This document shows positions 7,828-14,715 of a DNA stretch of 16,585 nt, piece after piece. The stretch covers positions 1-16,585 of the forward strand of contig CAKSIU010000016.1 in the NCBI GenBank assembly GCA_934463265.1, written 5' to 3'. The stretch is from an uncultured Eubacteriales bacterium. GTDB taxonomy: Bacteria; Bacillota; Clostridia; Oscillospirales; Acutalibacteraceae. Every line of letters starts with the position of its first letter. Within the stretch, counting starts at the first letter, position 1. The notes beneath the pieces are model-generated. The model was not told where the DNA came from, ran no database searches, and saw nothing but the letters and a program-made list of their open reading frames with translations. Made by a program: the position numbers and the translations under genes.

Positions 7828-8150
7828 CTGTGTGTGTTGCTTTGTTTGAAACAATTTGTACTTAAAGTAAATTCAGTAAAACCTTCGCTCAAAAGCACTC
7901 ACCTTTAATTGAACAAGGCCGTAAAAAATGGACAATAGAAAAAAGCCCCTTATATAAACAAGGATTATACAATGGAAAAATTTGTTAAGTTAGACTTTTA
8001 GGATATAATAAGGTAATTTATACTAAAAAAAAATACATGTTTGTTGTAAAATAATAAAAGAGATATGATTTATTAATTTATAATAACCATATAACCACAT
8101 CAATTCAACAATTTTCTTAACAGAACTATTATTTAAAGGGGAAAAATTAT
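7828..8150. other. Leader region upstream of the radical SAM gene
   Basis: No intact gene. A frame ending at a TAA near 7990 reads S-P-L-I-E-Q-G-R-K-K-W-T-I-E-K-S-P-L-Y and looks like the end of a lost protein, unrecognised. The last 100 bases are nearly pure AT and hold the promoter candidate at 8041-8069 and an AAAGGGG ribosome binding site. Confidence 0.35.
8041..8069 (+). promoter_or_regulatory. Candidate promoter of the radical SAM/TldDE operon
   Basis: TTGTTG (8041-8046), exactly 17 bases, TATGAT (8064-8069). This leaves an untranslated leader of about 75 bases before the ATG at 8151. It is the best sigma-70-like pair I found upstream of the operon. Confidence 0.5.
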
Positions 8151-9428
8151 ATGTTTTTAAAACTAACAGAAAATTCATATATTAAATATAAACCATCTGT
8201 GTATATCTACAGTTTATACAAAGATGGTATCAGAGATCAGCTAATTATAAATGAAACAGCATGTAGTATATTAGAGTTGTGCAACGGGACTAATACTTTA
8301 GATAATATAATTTCAATTTTAAAGAAAAAATACAATGATACTGAAGAAAATGTTAAGAAGAATGTAATTGAGTTTCTCCAACCATTTATGTCTAACGAAT
8401 TAGTGCAAGAAATTGAAAGTAAAGATTTTTACAATACTATAAAAGGTAATAAAGACATAGTTTATCCTGATACACTCGTTTGGGAACTAACAGATTATTG
8501 CCCACTGGACTGTCGTCACTGTTATTTGTCTAAGAAAAACCATAATATGTTTTCTAAAGATGAAATAGACAATATTTTAGATTCAATTGATGAAATGGGT
8601 ATTTATCAAGTTCAATTAACTGGTGGAGAAGTTTTAACGCATCTTCATATTGAATATATCATACATCAATTAATAAAAAGAGGAATTATAACAACTATAT
8701 CAACCAGTGGAATGATCTTAAATGATGATATATTGAATGCTCTAGATGAATTAAAGTTTGTAAAGGGGAGTTGCTGTAAGGTTAGTCTTGATGGAAATCA
8801 GAAAACGCATAACTATATCCGTCAAAATGAAAATTCCTATAATAATGCTATTACATTTATAAAGAACATAATCAATAGAGGGGTAGAATGCCAAGTTGGA
8901 AGTGTTATATTAAATCAGACTAAAGAGGAAATTGAATATCTAACAGTTTTAGTAAAAGATTTAGGTGTTTCTTTATTAGAATTAGCTTTAATTGTTGAGC
9001 AAGGAAATGCTAAACAAAATAAGTTACATTCAAATATGACAATAAAAGATTTTCATGAGTTTTTATATGAATTAAAAAATAAATATGAAAATAATAAATT
9101 TTTATTAAAAACACCTCATACTTTAACTCAAAAAAATTGTGGTGCTGGTCACACTGTCATATGTATAAAAGCTAATAGAAATATCTCTCCTTGCCCTATG
9201 TTGGAAATGAAACTTGGCAATTTAAAAGAAGAAAATATAAAAAATATTATTGCCCGCTGTTTTGCATATTTCCAGGACTTAGTTGCTCCATGCAAAGAAA
9301 CATGTAATAAATGTGAGCAATATGATACCTGTAAATCATGTATTGCACAAGCTATTTTTAATAAAGATAAAGTTCCAAAGTGTAAATGGTATGAGACTGA
9401 AAATAAATTATTGAAATCTTACATTTAG
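8151..9428 (+). CDS. Radical SAM/SPASM peptide maturase with PqqD-like recognition domain
   Basis: A 425-aa RiPP-maturase-type enzyme. Residues about 25-90 (with NETACSILELCNGTNTLDNI) form a PqqD-like leader-recognition domain. The radical SAM core binds an iron-sulfur cluster through C117-x3-C121-x2-C124 (CPLDCRHC), with the SAM-binding TGGE at 157-160. The SPASM region for auxiliary clusters has C330, C338, C348, C381, C385, C388, C394, C397 and C411, including CNKCEQYDTCKSC. Such enzymes make Cys thioethers, C-C links or D-residues in ribosomal peptides; which reaction applies cannot be read here. The ATG follows AAAGGGG. It is the first gene of a plus-strand operon with TldD/TldE-like proteins and small precursor-like genes with conserved Cys residues, which are its likely substrates. 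All key Cys are present, so it should be functional. Confidence 0.93.
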   Translation: MFLKLTENSYIKYKPSVYIYSLYKDGIRDQLIINETACSILELCNGTNTLDNIISILKKKYNDTEENVKKNVIEFLQPFMSNELVQEIESKDFYNTIKGNKDIVYPDTLVWELTDYCPLDCRHCYLSKKNHNMFSKDEIDNILDSIDEMGIYQVQLTGGEVLTHLHIEYIIHQLIKRGIITTISTSGMILNDDILNALDELKFVKGSCCKVSLDGNQKTHNYIRQNENSYNNAITFIKNIINRGVECQVGSVILNQTKEEIEYLTVLVKDLGVSLLELALIVEQGNAKQNKLHSNMTIKDFHEFLYELKNKYENNKFLLKTPHTLTQKNCGAGHTVICIKANRNISPCPMLEMKLGNLKEENIKNIIARCFAYFQDLVAPCKETCNKCEQYDTCKSCIAQAIFNKDKVPKCKWYETENKLLKSYI

Positions 9429-9441
9429 AGGTAAGGCTATT

Positions 9442-10626
9442 ATGTTTGTTTACAGCCAAAGTGTATATGATATAAATTTAAGTTATATGGAAGAAGAATT
9501 TGAATATTCCATCAATTGTTTTAGTGGAAAACGACGAGAAATTGGTAAACGAATAGAAATAAATACCCATTCTAAGCCACTACCTGATCTTGAAATAAAG
9601 CTTGATTTTAATGAAGGTCAGCTCCAAAACTTAAAATCTTTATTAAAATCTATAAAATATGAATTAAAAAAGGCAAATATAAAATTTTCAGCGATCTTAA
9701 ACTTCCATAATGAATCTGTAGTAATTAATAATGTAGTTGATCATAGATATTATGGGTTTCTTAGATTAATATTAAAAGACACTTTTAATATTACTACTAT
9801 GGAAGATATTTCTATAGTAAATGGTGTCTTTGATAAATTAGAGGACGAAATCTTCTATCATATTAAAGATTATATAAAAAATATTAATAATAAAAGTTTG
9901 AGCAAAAATAAAATGTCATTTAGTTCTATTCCAATAATATTATCGCCACAAGTTTCTGGATACTTTATTCATGAAATACTAGGACATCTTTTAGAAGAGG
10001 ACTTTTATAATTTTTATTTAAACAATTATAAAAATTTAAAAGCATCAGAAAAATTGACTATTTATGATTCAATAGAAAATTTTAAGGACATTGTAGGACT
10101 TAATAAATATGATGATTTGGGTGTTCCAATAAAACCTTTGATTTTATTGGAAAAAGGAAAATTAGTTAATGTTTTGTCAATAAATGAAGATAAAAGTTTT
10201 GATAAAAAATTATATGGAGCAGCCCGAAGAGAAAATTACAAACATAATATCATACCTAGAATGAGAGGAACTTTTGTCTTACCGCATGATAACATGAGTC
10301 AATTAGATATTTTAAAACAATATTCAACCGCAATATTTTTAAATAAATCATACTTAGGTAGTGTTGATCCAGCCAGCGGTATCTATACTTTGTGTGGCGA
10401 TGGTTTTTATGTAAAAAATGGAGTGAAGAAGAATTTTATCAGTAATTTAAAATTGACTGGAAATATAAAAAATGACCTACTATCAGTTGATTTTGTTGGA
10501 AATGATTTTAAAATGTATGGAAGTTACTGTATGAAACTAAATCAGACAATCCGAGTTGGAATGGGAGGACCTACTATTAGTCTGCATAGAATGACGGTCG
10601 AAGGTGATGTGTATGGAAAGTTATAA
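9442..10626 (+). CDS. tldD-like: TldD-type zinc metalloprotease
   Basis: A 394-aa TldD/PmbA-family protein with intact active-site features. H177-E-I-L-G-H182 (HExxxH) supplies two zinc ligands and the catalytic Glu. C363, just before TIRVGMGGPT, is the expected third ligand. The RRENYKH...PRMRGT segment (about 262-276) is also typical of TldD. In E. coli, TldD works with TldE as a heterodimer that degrades unfolded or small peptides and removes the microcin B17 leader (established knowledge). This copy is shorter than the roughly 480-aa E. coli protein, mostly at the N-terminal end. The ATG follows AGAGGTAAGG, and the gene starts 13 bases after the radical SAM stop and overlaps the TldE gene. 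Removal of the leader from the modified peptide is the likely role (inference from context). Confidence 0.9.
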   Translation: MFVYSQSVYDINLSYMEEEFEYSINCFSGKRREIGKRIEINTHSKPLPDLEIKLDFNEGQLQNLKSLLKSIKYELKKANIKFSAILNFHNESVVINNVVDHRYYGFLRLILKDTFNITTMEDISIVNGVFDKLEDEIFYHIKDYIKNINNKSLSKNKMSFSSIPIILSPQVSGYFIHEILGHLLEEDFYNFYLNNYKNLKASEKLTIYDSIENFKDIVGLNKYDDLGVPIKPLILLEKGKLVNVLSINEDKSFDKKLYGAARRENYKHNIIPRMRGTFVLPHDNMSQLDILKQYSTAIFLNKSYLGSVDPASGIYTLCGDGFYVKNGVKKNFISNLKLTGNIKNDLLSVDFVGNDFKMYGSYCMKLNQTIRVGMGGPTISLHRMTVEGDVYGKL

Positions 10627-11839
10627 ATATATTACTCATAAACTTTTTCAACTGGGAATAAATCAATATAATATAGTTATATCAAATGAAAAAAAACTTA
10701 TGTATAAAAATGTTTTTGAAAAAATTAGTTATGAAGAGCTTAATTTATCCGAAATATTCGTCATTTTGAAAATTAAAGATAAAATATCTACATTTACAAT
10801 GTCATCTACTTTAGGCAAAGATTTAATAGATGAAATTATACAAAAAAGTATTGCAAATGCTTTTTCATTAAATTTTGATTGGGACAATATTGATAAAATA
10901 AAAAAGCAAACTTTTTCAACAAATAAATTGGATCATATCTTTAATAAATTTGATATAAAGTCTTACCTCTCAAAAATACACAACGAAATAGAAAGAGTCC
11001 AAAAAGCAACGTCGTTAACTTTAAATACGGCAGTTAATATCCGTTTATATCAAAACAAACTAATAACGACAGAAGTAGAATATATACAATATCATTTTTC
11101 ATCAAAATGTATTTGTATGGAAAATAAAAATTTTAGTAAAAAAGCATTACTACAAAACTTTACTTCACTCGATAATTTGTCAACTAAAATCGTAAATAAA
11201 TTGAATGAAGAAATTAATTTTCTTCCTAAAAAAATTGAGCACTCTACTATTTTAATAAAAGATGTAGCTGTAAGCCAAATAGTAAATTTGTTTATTAGCC
11301 AATTTTATGCAGATAACGTTTATTTAGGTAACTCTATCATCAAAAATAACAGTTTAGGAAAAAGAATAATAAATAATAACATTTGCTTAGAATCATTTCC
11401 ATATGAGGGAAATGTATTTGATGGAGAAGGTTCTTATATTAGAGAAACGATACTTTTAAAAGATGGATATCTTTGTAATTTATTAAGTAATAAAAAATTT
11501 TCAAATTATTTGAAATTAAAAAATAGCGGAAACGCAAGTTTTACATTTGATAAAAAAATTACACATCAGATATTAAAATTTAATGTTCATAATATGTTAA
11601 ATGGAATCTATCTAAATCCTACAGTAATCGTAAATAGAATTGAAAATATAAATATCAACCCAATTAATAGTTCTATTACTATGATTGCAAATTGTTGTGA
11701 TAAAAACGGGACTTATTGTACATCAGTAAATTTTGATTTAAAAAATTTTTTTGACAATATTTACTCAACAGGTAAAGAACTAAATCTTATCGATAATGTT
11801 TTTTGTCAAGATATCATTTATAGTGCAAAAAATCATTGA
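10613..11839 (+). CDS. tldE-like: TldE/PmbA-type partner protein
   Basis: A 408-aa TldE (PmbA)-like protein. It lacks HExxxH; where TldD carries that motif it has AVSQIVNLFISQFYADNVYL (about 219-238), matching the non-catalytic TldE half. Later parts keep family features: the FPYEGNVFDGEGSYIRET stretch followed by a variant of the LLKDGYLCNLLSNKK strand. In the known heterodimer TldE completes the peptide tunnel without binding metal. ATG 10613 is chosen over GTG 10604 and ATG 10607 because AAGGTG lies six bases before it; the gene then overlaps the TldD-like gene by 14 bases, indicating translational coupling. The pair should form the processing protease of this locus. The peptide gene follows 28 bases after its TGA. 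Confidence 0.85.
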   Translation: MESYKYITHKLFQLGINQYNIVISNEKKLMYKNVFEKISYEELNLSEIFVILKIKDKISTFTMSSTLGKDLIDEIIQKSIANAFSLNFDWDNIDKIKKQTFSTNKLDHIFNKFDIKSYLSKIHNEIERVQKATSLTLNTAVNIRLYQNKLITTEVEYIQYHFSSKCICMENKNFSKKALLQNFTSLDNLSTKIVNKLNEEINFLPKKIEHSTILIKDVAVSQIVNLFISQFYADNVYLGNSIIKNNSLGKRIINNNICLESFPYEGNVFDGEGSYIRETILLKDGYLCNLLSNKKFSNYLKLKNSGNASFTFDKKITHQILKFNVHNMLNGIYLNPTVIVNRIENININPINSSITMIANCCDKNGTYCTSVNFDLKNFFDNIYSTGKELNLIDNVFCQDIIYSAKNH

Positions 11840-11867
11840 TAAAAAAAGAGAGAGGAGGTAATTTATC

Positions 11868-12005
11868 ATGGAAAAACCTTGCATTTTAGCTGTAAACTTG
11901 CAACCACATGCTGCCTGGTGTGCAGCGACAAAAAAGGATTCTTTTATTATGGTATCGAACACTATGATTCTGGCGACTATTTCCCTAGATATTGGCCAAT
12001 GGTGA
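11868..12005 (+). CDS. Precursor-like peptide 1 (45 aa, probably frameshifted)
   Basis: Starts MEKPCILAVNLQPHAAWCAA behind a strong GGAGG. The M-[EK]-K-P-x-I-L start and the A-W-C-A-A motif match the intact precursors at 12604 and 12935. K-K-D-S-F then aligns with K-N-A-S-F, but the remainder (ending L-D-I-G-Q-W) loses the Gly/Ala-rich tail and second Cys. One base over, a frame reads Y-Y-G-I-E-H-Y-D-S-G-D-Y-F and ends at 12022; its Y-D-S-G resembles Y-A-S-G of the 59-aa peptide. So either a frameshift has damaged this copy or its core differs. It lies immediately after the TldE-like gene and its initiation signals are excellent, so it is probably translated. Confidence 0.6.
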   Translation: MEKPCILAVNLQPHAAWCAATKKDSFIMVSNTMILATISLDIGQW

Positions 12006-12082
12006 CATATGCCAGTAATTAACTTACTAATTATCAATCCTTCGCTGCTTTGTAAATAATTAAGTACAAGAGGTAGTTTATC

Positions 12083-12264
12083 ATAGAAAAAACTTGTATT
12101 TTAGCTTAAACTCCGCAATAACAAACTTTTTGTGGTGCACAGCGAATAAAAATGTTGTTTTCACTACGCTTGGTGTAATTAGTATGTTTGGAGTTGTGGA
12201 GACAGCTGTTGTATGTATGACACCACCTGCCTTTGCAGAACTTGAAAGCAGTCCAGCTGAATAA
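12083..12264 (+). pseudogene. Decayed precursor-like peptide gene 2
   Basis: A clear paralogue in DNA of peptide 1, but the start is ATA (12083-12085), two TAA codons follow in the leader, and the frame shifts before the core. The upstream AGAGGTAGTTTATC matches AGGAGGTAATTTATC of peptide 1. The shifted frame reads L-W-C-T-A-N-K-N-V-V-F-T-T-L-G-V, then E-T-A-V-V-C-M-T-P-P-A-F-A, ending S-S-P-A-E. The WC, NKN, central V-C and following P-A positions match the family. It cannot make a full product. Confidence 0.7.
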
Positions 12265-12417
12265 AACTACGAATAAAATAAAAATACTAATCAGTTATCC
12301 ACTTTTAACTTATCTATACCTAGCAATTATTTTTCAGCATAAAAGCTCATACGGTAAGAAAAGATAAATGAATTCCTTGTACCACATTTAAAGCTTATCG
12401 GAATAAGAACTAAGGAT
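12262..12417 (-). pseudogene. Decayed copy of the 3' end of the ABC permease gene
   Basis: This DNA aligns with 13231-13402 inside the permease gene. Shared segments include TAAAATAAAAAT near the start, CATAAAAG-C/T-TCATACGGTAA in the middle and CTTATCGGAAT-A/T-A at the end. It keeps no open frame and no start. It follows the decayed peptide 2 just as the real permease end follows peptide 4, so peptide and permease-end DNA was copied as one piece. Confidence 0.65.
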
Positions 12418-12603
12418 TAATACCCCAGAAAACAGCAAATTATTTGTGAATCAGTACTCATATTGTTATGCTATTCTTTTTTTATGAAAGACTAAACTTA
12501 TCATTAAGTTTTGATATTCAAAAATTTTTTAATAATTTTCTTTCGACAACTGAAGGGAGGTGAGCCCTCATTATATACATAAATTGGAAGGAGGTGATTC
12601 TTT
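12418..12603. other. Leader region of peptide 3
   Basis: No gene. It contains a promoter candidate (12444-12472), a small hairpin AAACTTA-TCAT-TAAGTTT (12494-12511), and two ribosome-binding-like sequences (GGGAGG near 12555 and GGAGG before the ATG at 12604). The first one has no matching start codon, as if a gene between them had been lost. Confidence 0.4.
12444..12472 (+). promoter_or_regulatory. Candidate promoter of the intact precursor genes
   Basis: TTGTGA (12444-12449), 17 bases, TATGCT (12467-12472). This would give the precursors their own transcript, more abundant than that of the enzymes, as is common for RiPP precursors. It is a candidate only. Confidence 0.35.
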
Positions 12604-12780
12604 ATGAAAAAGCCAGAAATTTTATATTCAGTGAATGCTCTTTGGTGCGCTAGTACTGCAAATGCGGCTTTTGCACTTGCTGGAACGGGGGGCGGCTACG
12701 TTGTTGGTCCTGTCGTCGCTGCTTTTGTTTGTAATGCCCCTGCTGTTGGCGCAGTGATGGCGGGTGGAACTGCACTATAG
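12604..12780 (+). CDS. RiPP-like precursor peptide, 58 aa
   Basis: Begins MKKPEILYSVNALWCAS with a strong GGAGGTGATT before the ATG. The C-terminal half is Gly/Ala/Val-rich and hydrophobic (YVVGPVVAAFVCNAPAVGAV) and ends A-G-G-T-A-L. It shares with the 59-aa peptide at 12935 the pattern N-A-x-F-A-x-x-G-x-x-G-x-Y-x-x-G, A-A-x-x-C, P-A-x-G, and the final T-A-L, with Cys at 15 and 43. The likely leader is the MKKPxIL part and the likely core is the hydrophobic part. The radical SAM enzyme and TldD/TldE encoded just upstream are the expected maturation enzymes. There is no Ser/Thr/Cys-rich lanthipeptide core, and no signal peptide. A membrane-active bacteriocin-like product is plausible but unproven. 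Confidence 0.75.
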   Translation: MKKPEILYSVNALWCASTANAAFALAGTGGGYVVGPVVAAFVCNAPAVGAVMAGGTAL

Positions 12781-12781
12781 T

Positions 12782-12906
12782 AAAAAATACTGCTTTCACT
12801 GGCTAGTATAATCGGTGGTATATTTGAAAGTGTAGAGATAGCTGCTATATGTGCAGCACCTGCCTTTGCAGTAGCTTCAAGCGCTTCAGCTGCATTATAT
12901 AATTAA
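12782..12906 (+). pseudogene. Headless precursor-like peptide remnant
   Basis: Directly after the TAG of the 58-aa peptide the DNA reads K-N-T-A-F-T, then with a frameshift L-A-S-I-I-G-G-I-F-E-S-V-E-I-A-A-I-C-A-A-P-A-F-A, ending A-A-L-Y-N. It lacks a start and leader. It resembles the decayed peptide 2 (F-G-V-V-E-T-A-V-V-C-M-T-P-P-A-F-A), so it is the 3' half of another family member joined to peptide 3, probably by recombination or deletion between copies. Confidence 0.65.
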
Positions 12907-12934
12907 TTAAAATTAAGTAAGAAGGCGATTTTTC

Positions 12935-13114
12935 ATGAAAAAACCTCGTATTTTAGCTTCCAGTCAACAATCGCAAGCTTTTTGGTGCGCAGCGAATAAA
13001 AATGCCAGTTTTGCTGCAATTGGTGGAACAGGTATATATGCAAGTGGGTTTATAGCTGCTGTATGCCTTTTACCTGCCATTGGAGTTTTAGGAGGTGGTG
13101 CAACTGCATTATAA
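12935..13114 (+). CDS. RiPP-like precursor peptide, 59 aa
   Basis: Begins MKKPRILASSQQSQAFWCAA, then N-K-N-A-S-F-A-A-I-G-G-T-G-I-Y-A-S-G, a hydrophobic FIAAVCLLPAIGVLGGG, and ends A-T-A-L. Cys at 18 and 44 match those of the 58-aa peptide, as does the Gly/aromatic pattern. The leader-like part is polar and the rest is hydrophobic, with a membrane-helix look. The ribosome binding site (GAAGGCG) is weaker than that of the other copies. It is the last gene before the shared terminator at 13133-13159. It is the likely substrate of the radical SAM enzyme, and its Cys residues are possible thioether sites (inference). Confidence 0.75.
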   Translation: MKKPRILASSQQSQAFWCAANKNASFAAIGGTGIYASGFIAAVCLLPAIGVLGGGATAL

Positions 13115-13132
13115 GTGTAATTATAATGTTGC

Positions 13133-13159
13133 AAAAAGACTGCTTTTTGCAGTCTTTTT
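13133..13159. terminator. Bidirectional terminator between convergent operons
   Basis: AAAAAGACTGC and GCAGTCTTTTT are perfect complementary 11-base arms around a TTTTT loop. A T-run follows on the plus strand, and Ts also follow the stem on the minus strand. It ends the peptide operon rightward and the ABC operon leftward. Confidence 0.85.
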
Positions 13160-13165
13160 TATTAT

Positions 13166-13798
13166 TTATAAGTCTTTCTTGAAGAATATTCTTTTTGAAA
13201 TGTTTACCGAAATTATAAAGAGTATTAATATTAAAACTATAGCTAAAATAAAAATTAATCGGCTGTCAATATTTAGCTTATTTATTCTGGAGCTAATTTC
13301 ACAACATAAAAGTTCATACGGTAAAAAGAATATAGAAGATTTAAAAGTAAACGAATTACCTGTATCGCACTTAAAACTTATCGGAATTAAAACTAAAAGC
13401 AGTAATGTAGAAAACATCAAGCTCTCAATGAAAAATGTAAAATCAATTATCTTGGGATAATCTAATGCATAAACTACATATACTACATTTAATATAGTCA
13501 TTAAAACTACAATGACTAAATATGTAAAATATCTTGAATAAATGAGATCTTTTCTTGTATATGAAGTTGTCAAAAGCAGCCTTATCCCCAATGGCTGTTT
13601 TTCATTTTTATATGCTTGAAACATATAAAAAATCCATGTGTACATCATCATTGACACTGCTAGACCTGGGCCCATGAATACATAATCTCTTCTTTCCAAA
13701 AGTGTCAAACTCAAGGCTGGAAAAAGAGCAAATAGTAGCCAAAATTTAAGCTGCAGTACTTCTATAACAAATAAATTCATGTATTTTTTTAGTTTCAT
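13166..13798 (-). CDS. ABC-2 type permease
   Basis: A 210-aa membrane protein with about six hydrophobic segments, among them FWLLFALFPALSLTLL, LAVSMMMYTWIFYMF, YLVIVVLMTILNVVYVVYAL, LMFSTLLLLVLIPISF and LIFILAIVLILILFII. The cytoplasmic TTSYTRKDLIYSRY segment is typical of ABC-2 permeases and is shared with the permease at 14716-15354. An ATG at 13834 overlaps the ATPase stop, but the ATG at 13798 (MKLKKYMNLF) has AAGGTGATG at good distance, so I use that. With the ATPase it should form an exporter, either exporting the modified peptide or protecting the producer. Its 3' end is duplicated in decayed form at 12262-12417. Confidence 0.85.
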   Translation of the reverse strand: MKLKKYMNLFVIEVLQLKFWLLFALFPALSLTLLERRDYVFMGPGLAVSMMMYTWIFYMFQAYKNEKQPLGIRLLLTTSYTRKDLIYSRYFTYLVIVVLMTILNVVYVVYALDYPKIIDFTFFIESLMFSTLLLLVLIPISFKCDTGNSFTFKSSIFFLPYELLCCEISSRINKLNIDSRLIFILAIVLILILFIISVNISKRIFFKKDL

Positions 13799-13830
13799 AA
13801 TAAACATCACCTTATTTATAGTTGTCCTAC

Positions 13831-14700
13831 TCATCTTTTAGTCTTGAAAACATTGGCCAGCATTATATCCTCAATATCTGCTCTTTCAATTGTAGAATCC
13901 CGAAATTCTGCCTTTAATTTTTCTTTGTCACCCAAATAAACACCTTTAAACTTATCTTTTTCACGTTTTACTTTTAAGAATAATTTTTCTTTTTCATCTG
14001 TTAATACATCTACATTACCTCTAACTACAAAGTAGGAATTTTCTAATATTTCAGTCATTTCTTGAAAAATGATTTTTCCTTTATTAATTAATATAATGTT
14101 GTCTGCAACATCTTCCAAATCTGAAGTGATGTGTGAAGAAAATAAAATACTTACACTCTCATTTGCTAAATCTTTAAATATCTCAATTACTTCTTCACGA
14201 ACTAACGGATCAAGACCGCTTGTAGGTTCATCCATAATTAAAATTTCTGCATGATGTGATAAAGCAAGAGATAAAGAAAATTTTACTTTCATGCCTTTTG
14301 AAAATTTTGATATTTTTTGATTAAGTGGCAAATCAAATTTTGACACTAAACTTTTAAATATTTTTTCATCCCAATTTGTATAAGTCTTTGAAAAAATACT
14401 TTTCATCTGTTTAACTGTAAAATCAGGGTAAAAATAGTCTCCATCAAGTAAAAAACCGATTTTATCACGAATCTTACTCTCATTCTTTTTTGTTAGCAGT
14501 TCACCAAAAAATTTTATTTCTCCTGCATCCGGAATTACAAGGCCAGCAAGGGATTTAATAGTTGTAGTTTTTCCTGCGCCATTTATTCCTATAAACCCAG
14601 TTATCTGACCTCTTTTTATATTGAAGTTAACATTGTTAAGTGTAAACAAGTCATATTTTTTTGTTAAATTAGTAACTTCTAAAATATTTTCCCTCTGCAT
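13831..14700 (-). CDS. ABC transporter ATP-binding protein
   Basis: A 289-aa ATPase with all motifs intact: Walker A G38-I-N-G-A-G-K-T45, signature SKFSKGMKVKF (about 131-141), Walker B ILIMDEPTSGLDP (153-165), and the H-loop in FSSHITSDLED (187-197). The last 80 residues form a C-terminal extension. Family ATPases of this kind power ABC-2 permeases for drug, bacteriocin or lantibiotic export or immunity. AAAGGGGGA lies before the ATG at 14700. It lies 15 bases after one permease and overlaps the reading frame of the other, so the three form one transporter unit. Confidence 0.93.
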   Translation of the reverse strand: MQRENILEVTNLTKKYDLFTLNNVNFNIKRGQITGFIGINGAGKTTTIKSLAGLVIPDAGEIKFFGELLTKKNESKIRDKIGFLLDGDYFYPDFTVKQMKSIFSKTYTNWDEKIFKSLVSKFDLPLNQKISKFSKGMKVKFSLSLALSHHAEILIMDEPTSGLDPLVREEVIEIFKDLANESVSILFSSHITSDLEDVADNIILINKGKIIFQEMTEILENSYFVVRGNVDVLTDEKEKLFLKVKREKDKFKGVYLGDKEKLKAEFRDSTIERADIEDIMLANVFKTKR

Positions 14701-14715
14701 AATAATGTCCCCCTT

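Noticed and set aside
7629..7898. Minus-strand open frame of 89 aa
   Set aside because: Antisense to the secreted protein and to the hydrophobic frame behind it; the plus-strand readings have better coding character and initiation signals.
11780..12037. Minus-strand open frame of 85 aa
   Set aside because: Antisense to the end of the TldE-like gene and to the first precursor-like gene; no ribosome binding site and no recognisable protein.
12604..13114. Double-glycine leader (class II bacteriocin) cleavage in the precursors
   Set aside because: A GG pair lies near residue 30 in both peptides, but the positions do not align between them, and no peptidase-containing ABC transporter is encoded here. 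The ATPase has no C39 domain.
8151..13114. Lanthipeptide or thiopeptide locus
   Set aside because: No LanB, LanC, LanM or YcaO-like gene is present, and the precursors lack a Ser/Thr/Cys-rich core.
13095..13460. Plus-strand open frame of 121 aa
   Set aside because: It runs antisense through the terminator and the end of the ABC permease gene, which has much better support.
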